Shown: positions 1 through 5,332, counted from the stretch's first letter. The stretch is DNA of 5,345 nucleotides from Dehalococcoidia bacterium (GCA_030626915.1 DAOUTC010000090.1:1-5345); one strand, 5' to 3'. The notes: generated by a model not told the origin, from the sequence alone. Program-made: numbers and translations.

Positions 1-8
1 AGGTTTGA

Positions 9-197
9 AAGATAGAAAATAATTTGGTTCGAGAATTCGCCGATGACCTGCAAATATACCATGTAGACTACGACGGCCATAAGAAACATACCAAGCCCGT
101 AGAGCTATATGCCCAGTGTCATTGCGAGCAGCGAGAGCAACGTGACAATCCCATCCAACTCAACAAACCATATGACCCCAATCCCCTCCTCCCCTGA
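9..197 (+). pseudogene. Possible decayed gene tail running into a repeat
   Basis: After a TGA at 6-8 this frame stays open for 62 codons to a TGA at 195-197. Residues coded by about 24-116 look protein-like (…REFADDLQIYHVDYDGH… then KPVELYAQ), with no low-complexity bias. From 118 on the frame reads through the dispersed repeat and becomes repeat-derived residues (CHCEQREQRD). There is no ATG and no ribosome binding site. Upstream, frame 1 reads RFER then stops, so a frameshift may separate this piece from a gene entering from the left. I do not recognise the family. It could equally be a chance open frame in the first 200 bases. Confidence 0.25.
118..150 (+). repeat. Dispersed intergenic repeat, GTCATTGCGAG module, copy 1
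   Basis: The stretch begins GTCATTGCGAGCAGCGAGAG and ends GACAATC. The same GTCATTGCGAG start and CAATC end recur at 207-234 and, inverted, at 3478-3503. This is the arrangement of a short dispersed non-coding repeat. No coding role is apparent. Confidence 0.65.
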
Positions 198-206
198 ACT
201 CATAAC

Positions 207-272
207 GTCATTGCGAGGCGTAGCCGAAGCAATCCCCCTCCCTTTGAGGGAGAGGAATAAGGTGAGGGTGAT
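207..272 (+). repeat. Dispersed composite repeat, copy 2 (with hairpin)
   Basis: A GTCATTGCGAG…CGAAGCAATC module (207-234) is followed by a hairpin, CTCCCT (238-243), loop TTG, AGGGAG (247-252), and then AATAAGGTGAGGGTGA to 272. The same order of parts occurs in reverse complement at 3434-3503, so this is one composite repeat unit. Translating it gives the characteristic spurious peptide 'SLRGVAEAIPLPLRERNKVRV', which explains the false open frame across 109-396. Bases 273-334 downstream show nothing I can identify. Confidence 0.75.
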
Positions 273-334
273 GGCTCAGGTCGTCAAATTACCGCTGAGG
301 AATGGAATTGCCTGCGATGAGAGCCGATTTAGGC

Positions 335-477
335 AAAAGACTTCGAAAAATCTTTACAGAAGCTGTGAATATGAAGGGGCAACAATCCTTAAGTAGCAAG
401 TTTGATAGCTACTATAGCAAATGCTAATATTTTGCAAGATTAAAGTGGATTAGACGAACTTTCGGTTCGTATATCCA
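335..477 (+). repeat. Upstream module, copy 1 (direct repeat with 2008-2150)
   Basis: Hand alignment with 2008-2150 gives roughly three quarters identity over about 143 bases with only a few single-base gaps. Perfect blocks include CTTTACAGAAGCTG (352-365 and 2025-2038), CAAGTTTGATAG (397-408 and 2069-2080) and ACTATAGCAAATGC (411-424 and 2083-2096). Both copies end in a TTCG-ATAT-CCA stretch 35-37 bases before the ATG of the next gene. It may be a shared promoter and leader cassette or a mobile repeat. It has no open frame of its own that I would call a gene. Confidence 0.8.
402..430 (+). promoter_or_regulatory. Candidate sigma-70 promoter for the HEAT-repeat gene
   Basis: TTGATA at 402-407 (5 of 6 to the -35 consensus) is followed after 17 bases by TAATAT at 425-430 (4 of 6 to the -10 consensus). 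Transcription would start near 437, just before the leader hairpin. In copy 2 the -35 is identical (2074-2079), but the -10 position reads CAGATT, a poor match. The promoter may therefore be active only here, or the real element may differ. Confidence 0.4.
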
Positions 478-479
478 CT
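444..479 (+). promoter_or_regulatory. Leader hairpin upstream of the HEAT-repeat gene
   Basis: AGTGGAT (444-450) pairs with ATCCACT (473-479), and inside it ACGAAC (454-459) pairs with GTTCGT (465-470) around a TTTCG loop. A 3-versus-2 base internal loop separates the two stems. It falls at the expected 5' end of the transcript. No run of T follows, so it is not a typical terminator. The stem pairs are not conserved one for one in the second copy of the module. Confidence 0.5.
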
Positions 480-500
480 CTTATATGCATGGATAGCCAA

Positions 501-507
501 GGAGGTG
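501..507 (+). promoter_or_regulatory. Strong ribosome binding site fixing the HEAT gene start
   Basis: GGAGGTG lies 5 bases before the ATG at 513. An earlier in-frame ATG at 489 has no comparable site and would place this motif inside the coding region, so 513 is the chosen start. Confidence 0.85.
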
Positions 508-512
508 TGAAA

Positions 513-1940
513 ATGGGAATACTTGATTTATTTAAGTTTGGTATTGACCAGAGGGCAGCAAAGAAAGTGGAACAGATGGAGGCAAAGAAAGATGTTGAAG
601 GCTTGATAGAGGCCTTTAAGCATGAAAGGGAATATGTTCGGCTGGTAGCAGCGAAGTCTCTTGGAGAGATAAGAGATGCGAGAGCAGTGGAACCCCTAAT
701 CCAAGCTTTGAAAGATCCAGATATCCACGTTCAAGAGGGGGCAGCGAAGGCTCTCGGAACGATAGGAGATGCTAGGGCAGTGGAACCCCTAATGCAACTT
801 TTGAAAGACCCGCATCCCAGGATTCAAGAGGGGGTATACCTTAAAGGAGCAGCAATGAGCGCTCTTGCAACGATAGGGGCGCCGGCAGTAGAACCCCTCA
901 TTCATTTTTTGAAGTACGCAGGCATCGAGGTTCAAGGGAATGCGGCGTATACTCTTGGGCTTATAGGAAAACCGATGGTAAAACCACTCATTCAGGCTTT
1001 GAAAGATCCGGATAGGCCTATTCGATGGATGGCAGCAGCACATGCTCTTGGAAATATGGGAAGACCTATGATAGAACCCCAGACTGTAGAATCCATCGTT
1101 TATGCTTTGAATGACCTGGATAGGCATGTTCGATTGGCAGCAGCGCACGCTATTGGTGAGATGATAAGACCAAAAGTGGATGGCCTCATTCAGTTTTTGA
1201 AGCATGAAGATAGCTATGTCCGGCTGAAAACAGCGGAGGCTCTCGGAAACACAAAAGATGCGAAAGCAGCAGAATCCTTAATTCAAGCTTTGAAGGATGG
1301 AGATGGCTATGTCCGACGGACAGCGGCAAAGGCTCTTGCATTGATAGAGAAATATATTCCCCAAGAAGAAGTAGAGACTCTTGTAAAGATAAGAGGTGCA
1401 AGGACAGAATACCTTACTCGGACGGCGGCGGAGCCTCTTGAGGAGATAGGAGATGCGAGAGCAGTAGAACCTCTCATTGAGGCTTTGAAAGATGGAGATA
1501 TTCATGCCCGGTTGAAGGCGGCGGAGTCTCTTGATGAGATAGTAGATATGAGAACAATAGAACCTCTCACTCGGGCTTTGAAAGGCGAAGATAAAGTGGT
1601 TCGGCTGAAAGCAGCAAAGGCTCTTGGAAAAATAGGAGATGAGGGAGCAATAGAGCTCCTAACCCAAGCTTTGAAAGATGAAAATAACGCTGCTCGCCAG
1701 GAAGCAGCGAGGTCTCTCGGAGAGATAGGAGATGCAAGAGCAGTAGACCCCCTAATCCAAGTTTTGAAGGATGAAGATAGCTTGGTTCGAATTACAGCAG
1801 CAGGGGCTCTTGGGAAAATAGGAGATACGAAGGCAATAAAGCCCCTAAAGCAAGCTTTGAGGGATGAAGATGCATGGGTTGTAGATACAGCAGCAAGGGC
1901 TCTTAGAGAGATAGTAGATACAATGAACAAGAATCTCTAA
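513..1940 (+). CDS. HEAT-repeat protein (PBS-lyase HEAT-like, 14 repeats)
   Basis: This is a 475-residue soluble protein built almost wholly of helical repeats. A short N-terminal segment (1-27, MGILDLFKFG…) precedes about 14 units of 30-36 residues at 28-58, 59-89, 90-125, 126-155, 156-191, 192-221, 222-252, 253-286, 287-317, 318-348, 349-379, 380-410, 411-441 and 442-475. The unit consensus is VEPLIQALKD-xD-xVR-xxAAxALGxIGDxRA, typical of the E-Z or PBS-lyase HEAT-like family. Such proteins form superhelical scaffolds for protein binding. A few family members act on phycobilins, but nothing here points to that. There is no signal peptide, membrane segment or catalytic domain. Units 3, 5 and 8 carry small insertions, and unit 9 has lost the LIxALKD helix pattern. 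The binding partner is unknown. The next gene shares its upstream module, so the nuclease-like product is one candidate. Confidence 0.93.
   Translation: MGILDLFKFGIDQRAAKKVEQMEAKKDVEGLIEAFKHEREYVRLVAAKSLGEIRDARAVEPLIQALKDPDIHVQEGAAKALGTIGDARAVEPLMQLLKDPHPRIQEGVYLKGAAMSALATIGAPAVEPLIHFLKYAGIEVQGNAAYTLGLIGKPMVKPLIQALKDPDRPIRWMAAAHALGNMGRPMIEPQTVESIVYALNDLDRHVRLAAAHAIGEMIRPKVDGLIQFLKHEDSYVRLKTAEALGNTKDAKAAESLIQALKDGDGYVRRTAAKALALIEKYIPQEEVETLVKIRGARTEYLTRTAAEPLEEIGDARAVEPLIEALKDGDIHARLKAAESLDEIVDMRTIEPLTRALKGEDKVVRLKAAKALGKIGDEGAIELLTQALKDENNAARQEAARSLGEIGDARAVDPLIQVLKDEDSLVRITAAGALGKIGDTKAIKPLKQALRDEDAWVVDTAARALREIVDTMNKNL
594..1937 (+). repeat. Tandem ~93-bp coding repeats of the HEAT array
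   Basis: The array is visible in the DNA as recurring blocks such as GGAGATGCGAGAGCAGT, CCCCTAATCCAAGCTTTGAA and GCTCT(T/C)GGA at intervals of about 93 bases. Units with indels occur at 90-125, 156-191 and 253-286 in protein numbering. The DNA similarity suggests growth by unit duplication. It also explains the long but spurious open frames on the opposite strand. Confidence 0.8.
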
Positions 1941-2007
1941 AGAAGATAAAGAAAAATGAATGGCTTTCATATTCATAACAAGTCACCAACAGTGTATAAC
2001 ACCGAGT

Positions 2008-2150
2008 AAAAGATTTCGGAAAAGCTTTACAGAAGCTGAGCTTATAAAGGTCGACGCACTTCAAGTAACAAGTTTGATAGGCACTATAGCAAATGCCAGA
2101 TTTTGCTAGATTAGAGCGGATTAGGTCAGCTTTTGGGTTCGCATATACCA
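2008..2150 (+). repeat. Upstream module, copy 2 (direct repeat with 335-477)
   Basis: This is a direct, diverged copy of 335-477 in the same orientation. Its end at 2150 lies 37 bases before the ATG at 2188, against 35 bases for copy 1 and the HEAT gene. The two copies bracket the HEAT gene exactly. That arrangement could arise by tandem duplication of a gene with its leader, by insertion of a repeat element twice, or by recruitment of one regulatory leader to two genes. The rest of the 1941-2187 gap shows no clear terminator for the HEAT gene. Confidence 0.8.
2087..2108 (+). other. Small hairpin inside upstream module copy 2
   Basis: TAGCAAA (2087-2093) and TTTGCTA (2102-2108) form a perfect 7-bp stem with an 8-base loop. 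The equivalent place in copy 1 keeps a shorter 5-bp version, GCAAA (417-421) with TTTGC (431-435). The function is unknown. Overlap with the expected -10 region could matter for regulation. Confidence 0.4.
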
Positions 2151-2187
2151 TCGCTAGGCAACATAGCTACTAAGTATGGTGGGAAAC

Positions 2188-2721
2188 ATGGAAAACGACT
2201 TCAAGCAGTTTATTGAATGCTTGAAAAAAGCTGGCAGAAGGATAGATAGACACTACTTTCAATTAGATGTAGCTGGTTCTGAAGAGTCAATATATCGGGA
2301 ACGTGTATATTGCTATGAACTTTACCATCAACTTCGCTGTGTTTTAGGGGACAGTTTCCCCTACAAGCTAGATGGAGAGGTTGACAAAGCCGGCCATCCT
2401 ATTATTCGGCAAAAGTTGGGCGCGAAGAAACCCGATTTTATCGTTCATGTGCCTGGTACGATGAATCATAATCTAGTAGTTATCGAAGTAAAGCCAGTAA
2501 CAGTAAAAAGCAGAATGAATGAACTAAGAGAAGACCTCAAAACACTCAAAAGATTTCTTAATAAGGCTAAATATTACCGAGCCATTATGCTGATATATGG
2601 CGATGGCAAAAGTGACTTGCCTAATGAAATTCGAGATAAAGTAAGGAAATTCCCTGAAGGACTCATATTATTAGTATGGCACCAAGGACATGGAGAAGAG
2701 CCGGTAATAGCTAAGATTTAG
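2188..2721 (+). CDS. PD-(D/E)XK nuclease-like protein, function unknown
   Basis: This is a 177-residue soluble protein. The centre carries a PD-(D/E)XK-type signature: a glutamate in a helix (E44, within YRERVYCYELYHQLR at 36-50), PDF at 82-84 (D83) at the start of a strand, and the strand LVVIEVK with E100 and K102. The 17-residue D-to-E gap suits this fold. A basic, helical segment follows (KSRMNELREDLKTLKRFLNKAKYYRA, 107-132), then a hydrophobic strand MLIYG. The fold includes restriction enzymes and DNA-repair or defence nucleases, but which of these applies is not visible. The ATG at 2188 is preferred because GGTGGG ends 4 bases before it and the spacing to the upstream module matches the HEAT gene. 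An in-frame ATG at 2176 would add 4 residues. No methylase or DNA-binding specificity gene is next to it. I infer a nuclease role from the motif only. Confidence 0.8.
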   Translation: MENDFKQFIECLKKAGRRIDRHYFQLDVAGSEESIYRERVYCYELYHQLRCVLGDSFPYKLDGEVDKAGHPIIRQKLGAKKPDFIVHVPGTMNHNLVVIEVKPVTVKSRMNELREDLKTLKRFLNKAKYYRAIMLIYGDGKSDLPNEIRDKVRKFPEGLILLVWHQGHGEEPVIAKI

Positions 2722-2740
2722 GACAACTATGTCGCTGGAG

Positions 2741-2767
2741 TGAACCCCTGAAACTGGACACATTAGG
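2741..2767 (+). repeat. IS3-family left terminal inverted repeat
   Basis: It starts TGAACCCCTGAAACTGGACA, with the 5' TG and the internal TGGACA block common at the ends of IS3-family elements, 19 bases after the stop of the nuclease-like gene. The reverse complement that would mark the right end is not found downstream. Confidence 0.65.
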
Positions 2768-2797
2768 TTAGGAAGGTTTGGCAGGGTCGAGATATCC

Positions 2798-2803
2798 TAT
2801 AAT
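2798..2803 (+). promoter_or_regulatory. Consensus -10 box ahead of the OrfA fragment
   Basis: A perfect TATAAT lies 22 bases before the ATG at 2826. The best -35-like hexamer, TTGGCA at 2778-2783, is only 14 bases away, which is shorter than usual. The promoter is therefore uncertain. If it is used, transcription starts near 2810 and upstream in-frame starts (TTG 2778, ATG 2802) are excluded. Confidence 0.35.
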
Positions 2804-2825
2804 GAGGGATAGAAAAGATCTTGCC

Positions 2826-3344
2826 ATGAGGAATCAGAGGAGTTTCAGTATAGAATTTAAGAGGCAGGTAGCAGAGGAGCTACTAAGTGGGGAGAGTCGT
2901 CCTGTCCAACTCTGCCGCAGACATAACATTTCAGCGAGCTTGCTTTATCATTGGAAGAAGCAATACAGCCGGGGCAAATTCAACAATGAACCCACCGAGG
3001 AGGCTGCTTTTAAGAATAGGATAGATAAGCTGGAACGGCTGGTAGGCAGACTGACACTGGAAAATGAGTTCCAGAGTGATTTCGCTAAGGTTTTTCAAGA
3101 TAAGAAGATTGCCCCACTTGAAAGCCGTCTTGCCAAAGACCTGGAGTTTGTATTGAACAAGTTGCAAGAGCACTGTAGAAGATTCTCATGTGAGTATAGA
3201 GAGCCAAGGAATGTATTGCTCTACTTTCATGGAGACAAATCCAAAGAGATAAAGAAGGTTGCAGCAGGAGACTTGCACTTCGAAGTGGTAAATATTAACT
3301 ATAGCCAATATATTTCAGGTAATTTTGTTACCCTGGATTGTTAA
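2826..3344 (+). CDS. IS3 OrfA N-terminus fused to an unknown C-terminal domain
   Basis: This is a 172-residue chimera. Residues 1-57 are an IS3-type OrfA DNA-binding region (RSFSIEFKRQVAEELLSG, then helix-turn-helix at about 24-46, RPVQLCRRHNISASLLYHWK). Residues 58-82 are the start of the leucine zipper (EEAAFKNRIDKLERLVGRL, then TLENEF). Normal OrfA continues with a run such as LKKAL. Here it switches at residue 83 to 90 residues, QSDFAKVFQDKKIAPLESRL… to …YSQYISGNFVTLDC, that I do not recognise and that do not look like OrfA or OrfB. The tail has a predicted helical part (83-122) followed by strand-like stretches (NVLLYFHG, LHFEVVNI). The junction is in frame and no stop intervenes. It may be an expressed DNA-binding fusion or a chance product of a deletion. 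ATG 2826 is chosen as the family-like start (MRNQRSFS). TTG 2778 and ATG 2802 are alternatives. No strong ribosome binding site is visible. Confidence 0.6.
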   Translation: MRNQRSFSIEFKRQVAEELLSGESRPVQLCRRHNISASLLYHWKKQYSRGKFNNEPTEEAAFKNRIDKLERLVGRLTLENEFQSDFAKVFQDKKIAPLESRLAKDLEFVLNKLQEHCRRFSCEYREPRNVLLYFHGDKSKEIKKVAAGDLHFEVVNINYSQYISGNFVTLDC

Positions 3345-3413
3345 AACTCTCCATCTTCCTCCCTGGCTCCATCCCATTATTTCGAGCAAATGAAACAATC
3401 CTATGGTCATTCC

Positions 3414-3527
3414 TGAGATTGGCATGCTTCGGCTTTCACCCTCACCTTAATCCTCTCCCATCTAGGGAGAGGGAATAGATTGCCATGCTTCACTCGCAAT
3501 GACAAAAACGGAGGAGATTGCTTCGTC
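3414..3527 (-). repeat. Dispersed composite repeat, inverted copy
   Basis: Read on the minus strand this gives CGAAGCAATC (3527-3514 region), then GTCATTGCGAG (3503-3493), a CAATC end, and a hairpin, CCTCTCCC (3452-3459) with GGGAGAGG (3465-3472). ATTAAGGTGAGGGTGAAA and a degenerate CCGAAGCATGCCAATC (3431-3416) follow. It matches the order of parts at 207-272 but is inverted. Both hairpin arms are intact, with an 8-bp perfect stem. It fills most of the 303-base gap between the OrfA fusion and the oxidoreductase. The remainder of that gap is promoter and unremarkable sequence. Confidence 0.75.
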
Positions 3528-3586
3528 GGGTTCCTTCACTTTGCTGGGGACAGGCCTTGCAACGGCATGCTGAAGCTAGTCCTAAA

Positions 3587-3616
3587 GTTACAGTCATAAC
3601 CTAGATAAGCTATAAT
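3587..3616 (+). promoter_or_regulatory. Sigma-70-like promoter of the oxidoreductase gene
   Basis: A perfect TATAAT -10 lies at 3611-3616. GTTACA at 3587-3592 (4 of 6 to TTGACA) lies 18 bases upstream. The start of transcription would be near 3623, giving a leader of about 25 bases that contains the ribosome binding site. No operator-like dyad is obvious around it. Confidence 0.6.
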
Positions 3617-3634
3617 TCTGTTTGCATACAAAAT

Positions 3635-3640
3635 AAGGAG
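3635..3640 (+). promoter_or_regulatory. Ribosome binding site of the oxidoreductase gene
   Basis: AAGGAG lies 7 bases before the ATG at 3648, an ideal spacing that confirms this start. Confidence 0.85.
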
Positions 3641-3647
3641 ACGAAAA

Positions 3648-5144
3648 ATGGCACAGAAGTCAATAATTATCATTGGGGCTGGTATCGCTGGTCTATCAGC
3701 CGGGTGCTATGGCCAGATGAACGGCTACCGCACCCAAATCTTCGAGTTGCAGAACAAACCCGGTGGACTATGCACCTCCTGGGAGCGGAAGGGCTACACC
3801 ATTAATGGCTGCCTGCACTGGTTAGTTGGTTCCAGCCCTGCAAACAACTTCTACCGCATCTGGGAGGAATTGGGCGCGGTGCAGGGGCGACGAATGATTG
3901 ACCATGAGGAGTTTATGCGAATTGAAGGCGCTGGGGGCAGATCATTTATCATCTATACAGACATTAACCGCCTAGAGCAACATATGAAGGAGCTTTCGCC
4001 AGCAGACAAGGAGGTGATTGAGGAGTTCATCGAAGGCATACGTGCCTGCACTCGCTCTGACCTTCCAATCGAGAAAGCACCTGAGTTGTATGGGCCCCTT
4101 AATGGATTTAAGGTGCTGTTCAAGCTGTTTCCTTTCCTAAAGATTATGAGGAAATGGAAAAAGATTTCGGTTCAGGGCTTTGCCAAAAGGTTCAGCGATC
4201 CCTTCCTACGCGAGGCTTTCCCTCTTTCCTTTGACCTTCCTGATTTCTCTATGATGGCTATGCTGATGACTCTGGCCTGGATGCATAATAAGGCGGCTGG
4301 CTATCCCATAGGCGGCTCGCTCGAGTTTTCTCGTGCCATCGAGCAACGCTACCTTGGCCTGGGAGGCGAGATTCACTACCACTCACCGGTGAGCAAAATC
4401 CTGACAGAAAACGATCAAGCAATAGGTGTGCGATTGGCCGATGGCACCGAGCACCGAAGTGATATTGTTATTTCCACCGCCGATGGTCATGCGACCATTT
4501 TTGACATGCTGGAGGGAAAGTACATCAACGACAAAATTCGAGGATACTACGATAAACTGCCCATCTTTCCTCCACTTGTCCAGGTAGCGCTGGGTGTGGC
4601 ACGCTCTTTTAAGGGATTGCCACCTTCTATAATCTATCCTCTCAAGGAACCAGTCACTATTGCCGGACAAGAGCGCAAGACGATAGGCGCGGAGATTCAC
4701 AACTTCGACCCTACTCTAGCGCCACAAGGCAAAACAGTGGTGAAAGTCATGTTCGCCTCCGATTATGACTACTGGAAAAAGTTGAAGCAAGACTTAGCGC
4801 GCTATAAAGCAGAGAAGGAGCAAATCGCCGACAAGGTGATTGCTCTGCTTGACCAGCATTTCCCAGGACTGGCTGGTCAAGTTGAGATGTGCGATGTGGC
4901 TACTCCCATAACCTGGGAGCGTTATACTGGCAACTGGCGAGCTAGTTTTGAGGGCTGGTTAATTACAACGAAGACCTTTGGCATGAGAATGGGCAAAACC
5001 CTGCCCGGGCTTAAGAACTTCTACATGGCGGGGCAATGGGTTGAACCAGGGGGTGGTGTGCCCTCAGCAGCTATGTCAGGCCGCAATGTAATCCAAATCA
5101 TCTGCAAGCAAGATAAGAAGCCATTTGCGGCAAGCATTCCGTAA
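3648..5144 (+). CDS. FAD-dependent oxidoreductase, CrtI/phytoene desaturase-like
   Basis: This is a 498-residue flavoprotein of the phytoene dehydrogenase-related superfamily (CrtI, carotenoid isomerase, retinol saturase type), at full family length. The N-terminal Rossmann motif is IIIIGAGIAGLSAG (GxGxxG at 10-15), with E33 after the second strand to bind the ADP ribose and a GG pair at 39-40 (NKPGGLCTSW). A central YPIGGS (219-224) precedes a SRAIE helix, as is usual in this family. The C-terminal FAD motif is FYMAGQWVEPGGGVPSAAMS (458-477). The segment INGCLHWL (52-59) resembles the isomerase/saturase branch more than classic CrtI, but the substrate cannot be read from sequence. No other carotenoid gene (crtB, crtE) is in the window, so a carotenoid role is not supported by context. 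It has its own promoter and strong ribosome binding site and appears monocistronic. There is no N-terminal signal peptide. The protein probably associates with the membrane surface, as relatives do. Confidence 0.93.
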   Translation: MAQKSIIIIGAGIAGLSAGCYGQMNGYRTQIFELQNKPGGLCTSWERKGYTINGCLHWLVGSSPANNFYRIWEELGAVQGRRMIDHEEFMRIEGAGGRSFIIYTDINRLEQHMKELSPADKEVIEEFIEGIRACTRSDLPIEKAPELYGPLNGFKVLFKLFPFLKIMRKWKKISVQGFAKRFSDPFLREAFPLSFDLPDFSMMAMLMTLAWMHNKAAGYPIGGSLEFSRAIEQRYLGLGGEIHYHSPVSKILTENDQAIGVRLADGTEHRSDIVISTADGHATIFDMLEGKYINDKIRGYYDKLPIFPPLVQVALGVARSFKGLPPSIIYPLKEPVTIAGQERKTIGAEIHNFDPTLAPQGKTVVKVMFASDYDYWKKLKQDLARYKAEKEQIADKVIALLDQHFPGLAGQVEMCDVATPITWERYTGNWRASFEGWLITTKTFGMRMGKTLPGLKNFYMAGQWVEPGGGVPSAAMSGRNVIQIICKQDKKPFAASIP

Positions 5145-5238
5145 ATCAGGTCTGGGATTCAGGGATAAAGGCTTGTCCCCAATCTATTTGGGCGACTCTG
5201 CCTGATGAATCAGACAACTACAATTAATTGGTGTCGTT

Positions 5239-5254
5239 GCTCGATTTATCGAGC
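5239..5254 (+). terminator. Weak terminator-like hairpin downstream of the oxidoreductase
   Basis: GCTCGA and TCGAGC form a perfect 6-bp stem with a TTTA loop, 95 bases after the stop codon. No clear T-run follows. A second small hairpin, CCCAA (5178-5182) with TTGGG (5188-5192), lies nearer the gene and also lacks a T-tract. The longer pair ATCAGG (5145-5150) with CCTGAT (5201-5206) could enclose it. Termination here is only a possibility. Confidence 0.25.
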
Positions 5255-5332
5255 TAGTCAAATTTATTGAAATCCCTAAACGTTAAACTAACGCCTATCG
5301 GTGGACTTTTGCATTACTCAATTATTGTTATG

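Larger units (their letters stand above)
2741..3071 (+). mobile_element. IS3-family insertion sequence, left-end remnant
   Basis: The element begins with a terminal inverted repeat of IS3 type, TGAACCCCTGAAACTGGACA, followed by CATTAGG. It then holds the N-terminal part of OrfA, with an HTH_Tnp_1-type domain and the start of the leucine zipper. Similarity to OrfA stops at about 3071. The rest of OrfA, the OrfB integrase with its DDE residues and a right-end inverted repeat are all absent between there and 3647. The element therefore cannot move on its own and appears truncated by deletion or by a later rearrangement. Confidence 0.75.

Noticed and set aside
109..396. 95-codon open frame on the + strand
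   Set aside because: Its central residues (SLRGVAEAIPLPLRERNKVRV) are the translation of the dispersed composite repeat at 207-272 and its end lies in the upstream module. No ribosome binding site precedes it.
789..1930. Several open frames on the minus strand within the HEAT gene
   Set aside because: They arise from the periodic, stop-poor composition of the tandem coding repeats. They have no ribosome binding sites and encode repetitive Ser/Cys/Leu-rich peptides without family features.
594..1937. Regular repeats that might suggest a CRISPR array
   Set aside because: The ~93-base units are tandem, diverged and in frame, and encode HEAT repeats. There are no short identical repeats separated by unique spacers.
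1903..2151. 82-codon minus-strand frame over the intergenic module
   Set aside because: It overlaps both the HEAT gene end and the repeated module, and its peptide is rich in Cys, Tyr, Phe and Ser with no recognisable domain. Copy 1 of the module was not seen to keep the frame.
2931..3173. 80-codon minus-strand frame
   Set aside because: It is antisense to the OrfA fusion and lacks both a ribosome binding site and any domain features.
4383..4700. 105-codon minus-strand frame
   Set aside because: It lies wholly antisense within the well-conserved oxidoreductase gene and has no supporting signals.
3546..5180. Short inverted pair flanking the oxidoreductase: GGGGACAGGCCTT (3546-3558) and AAGGCTTGTCCCC (5168-5180), 12 of 13 matching
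   Set aside because: In a window this size several 12-of-13 inverted matches are expected by chance, and no element-like features accompany them.
5221..5293. Palindrome CAATTAATTG (5221-5230) and CGTTA-AAC-TAACG (5281-5293)
   Set aside because: Such short dyads are common in AT-rich intergenic DNA, and no neighbouring promoter or gene gives them a role.
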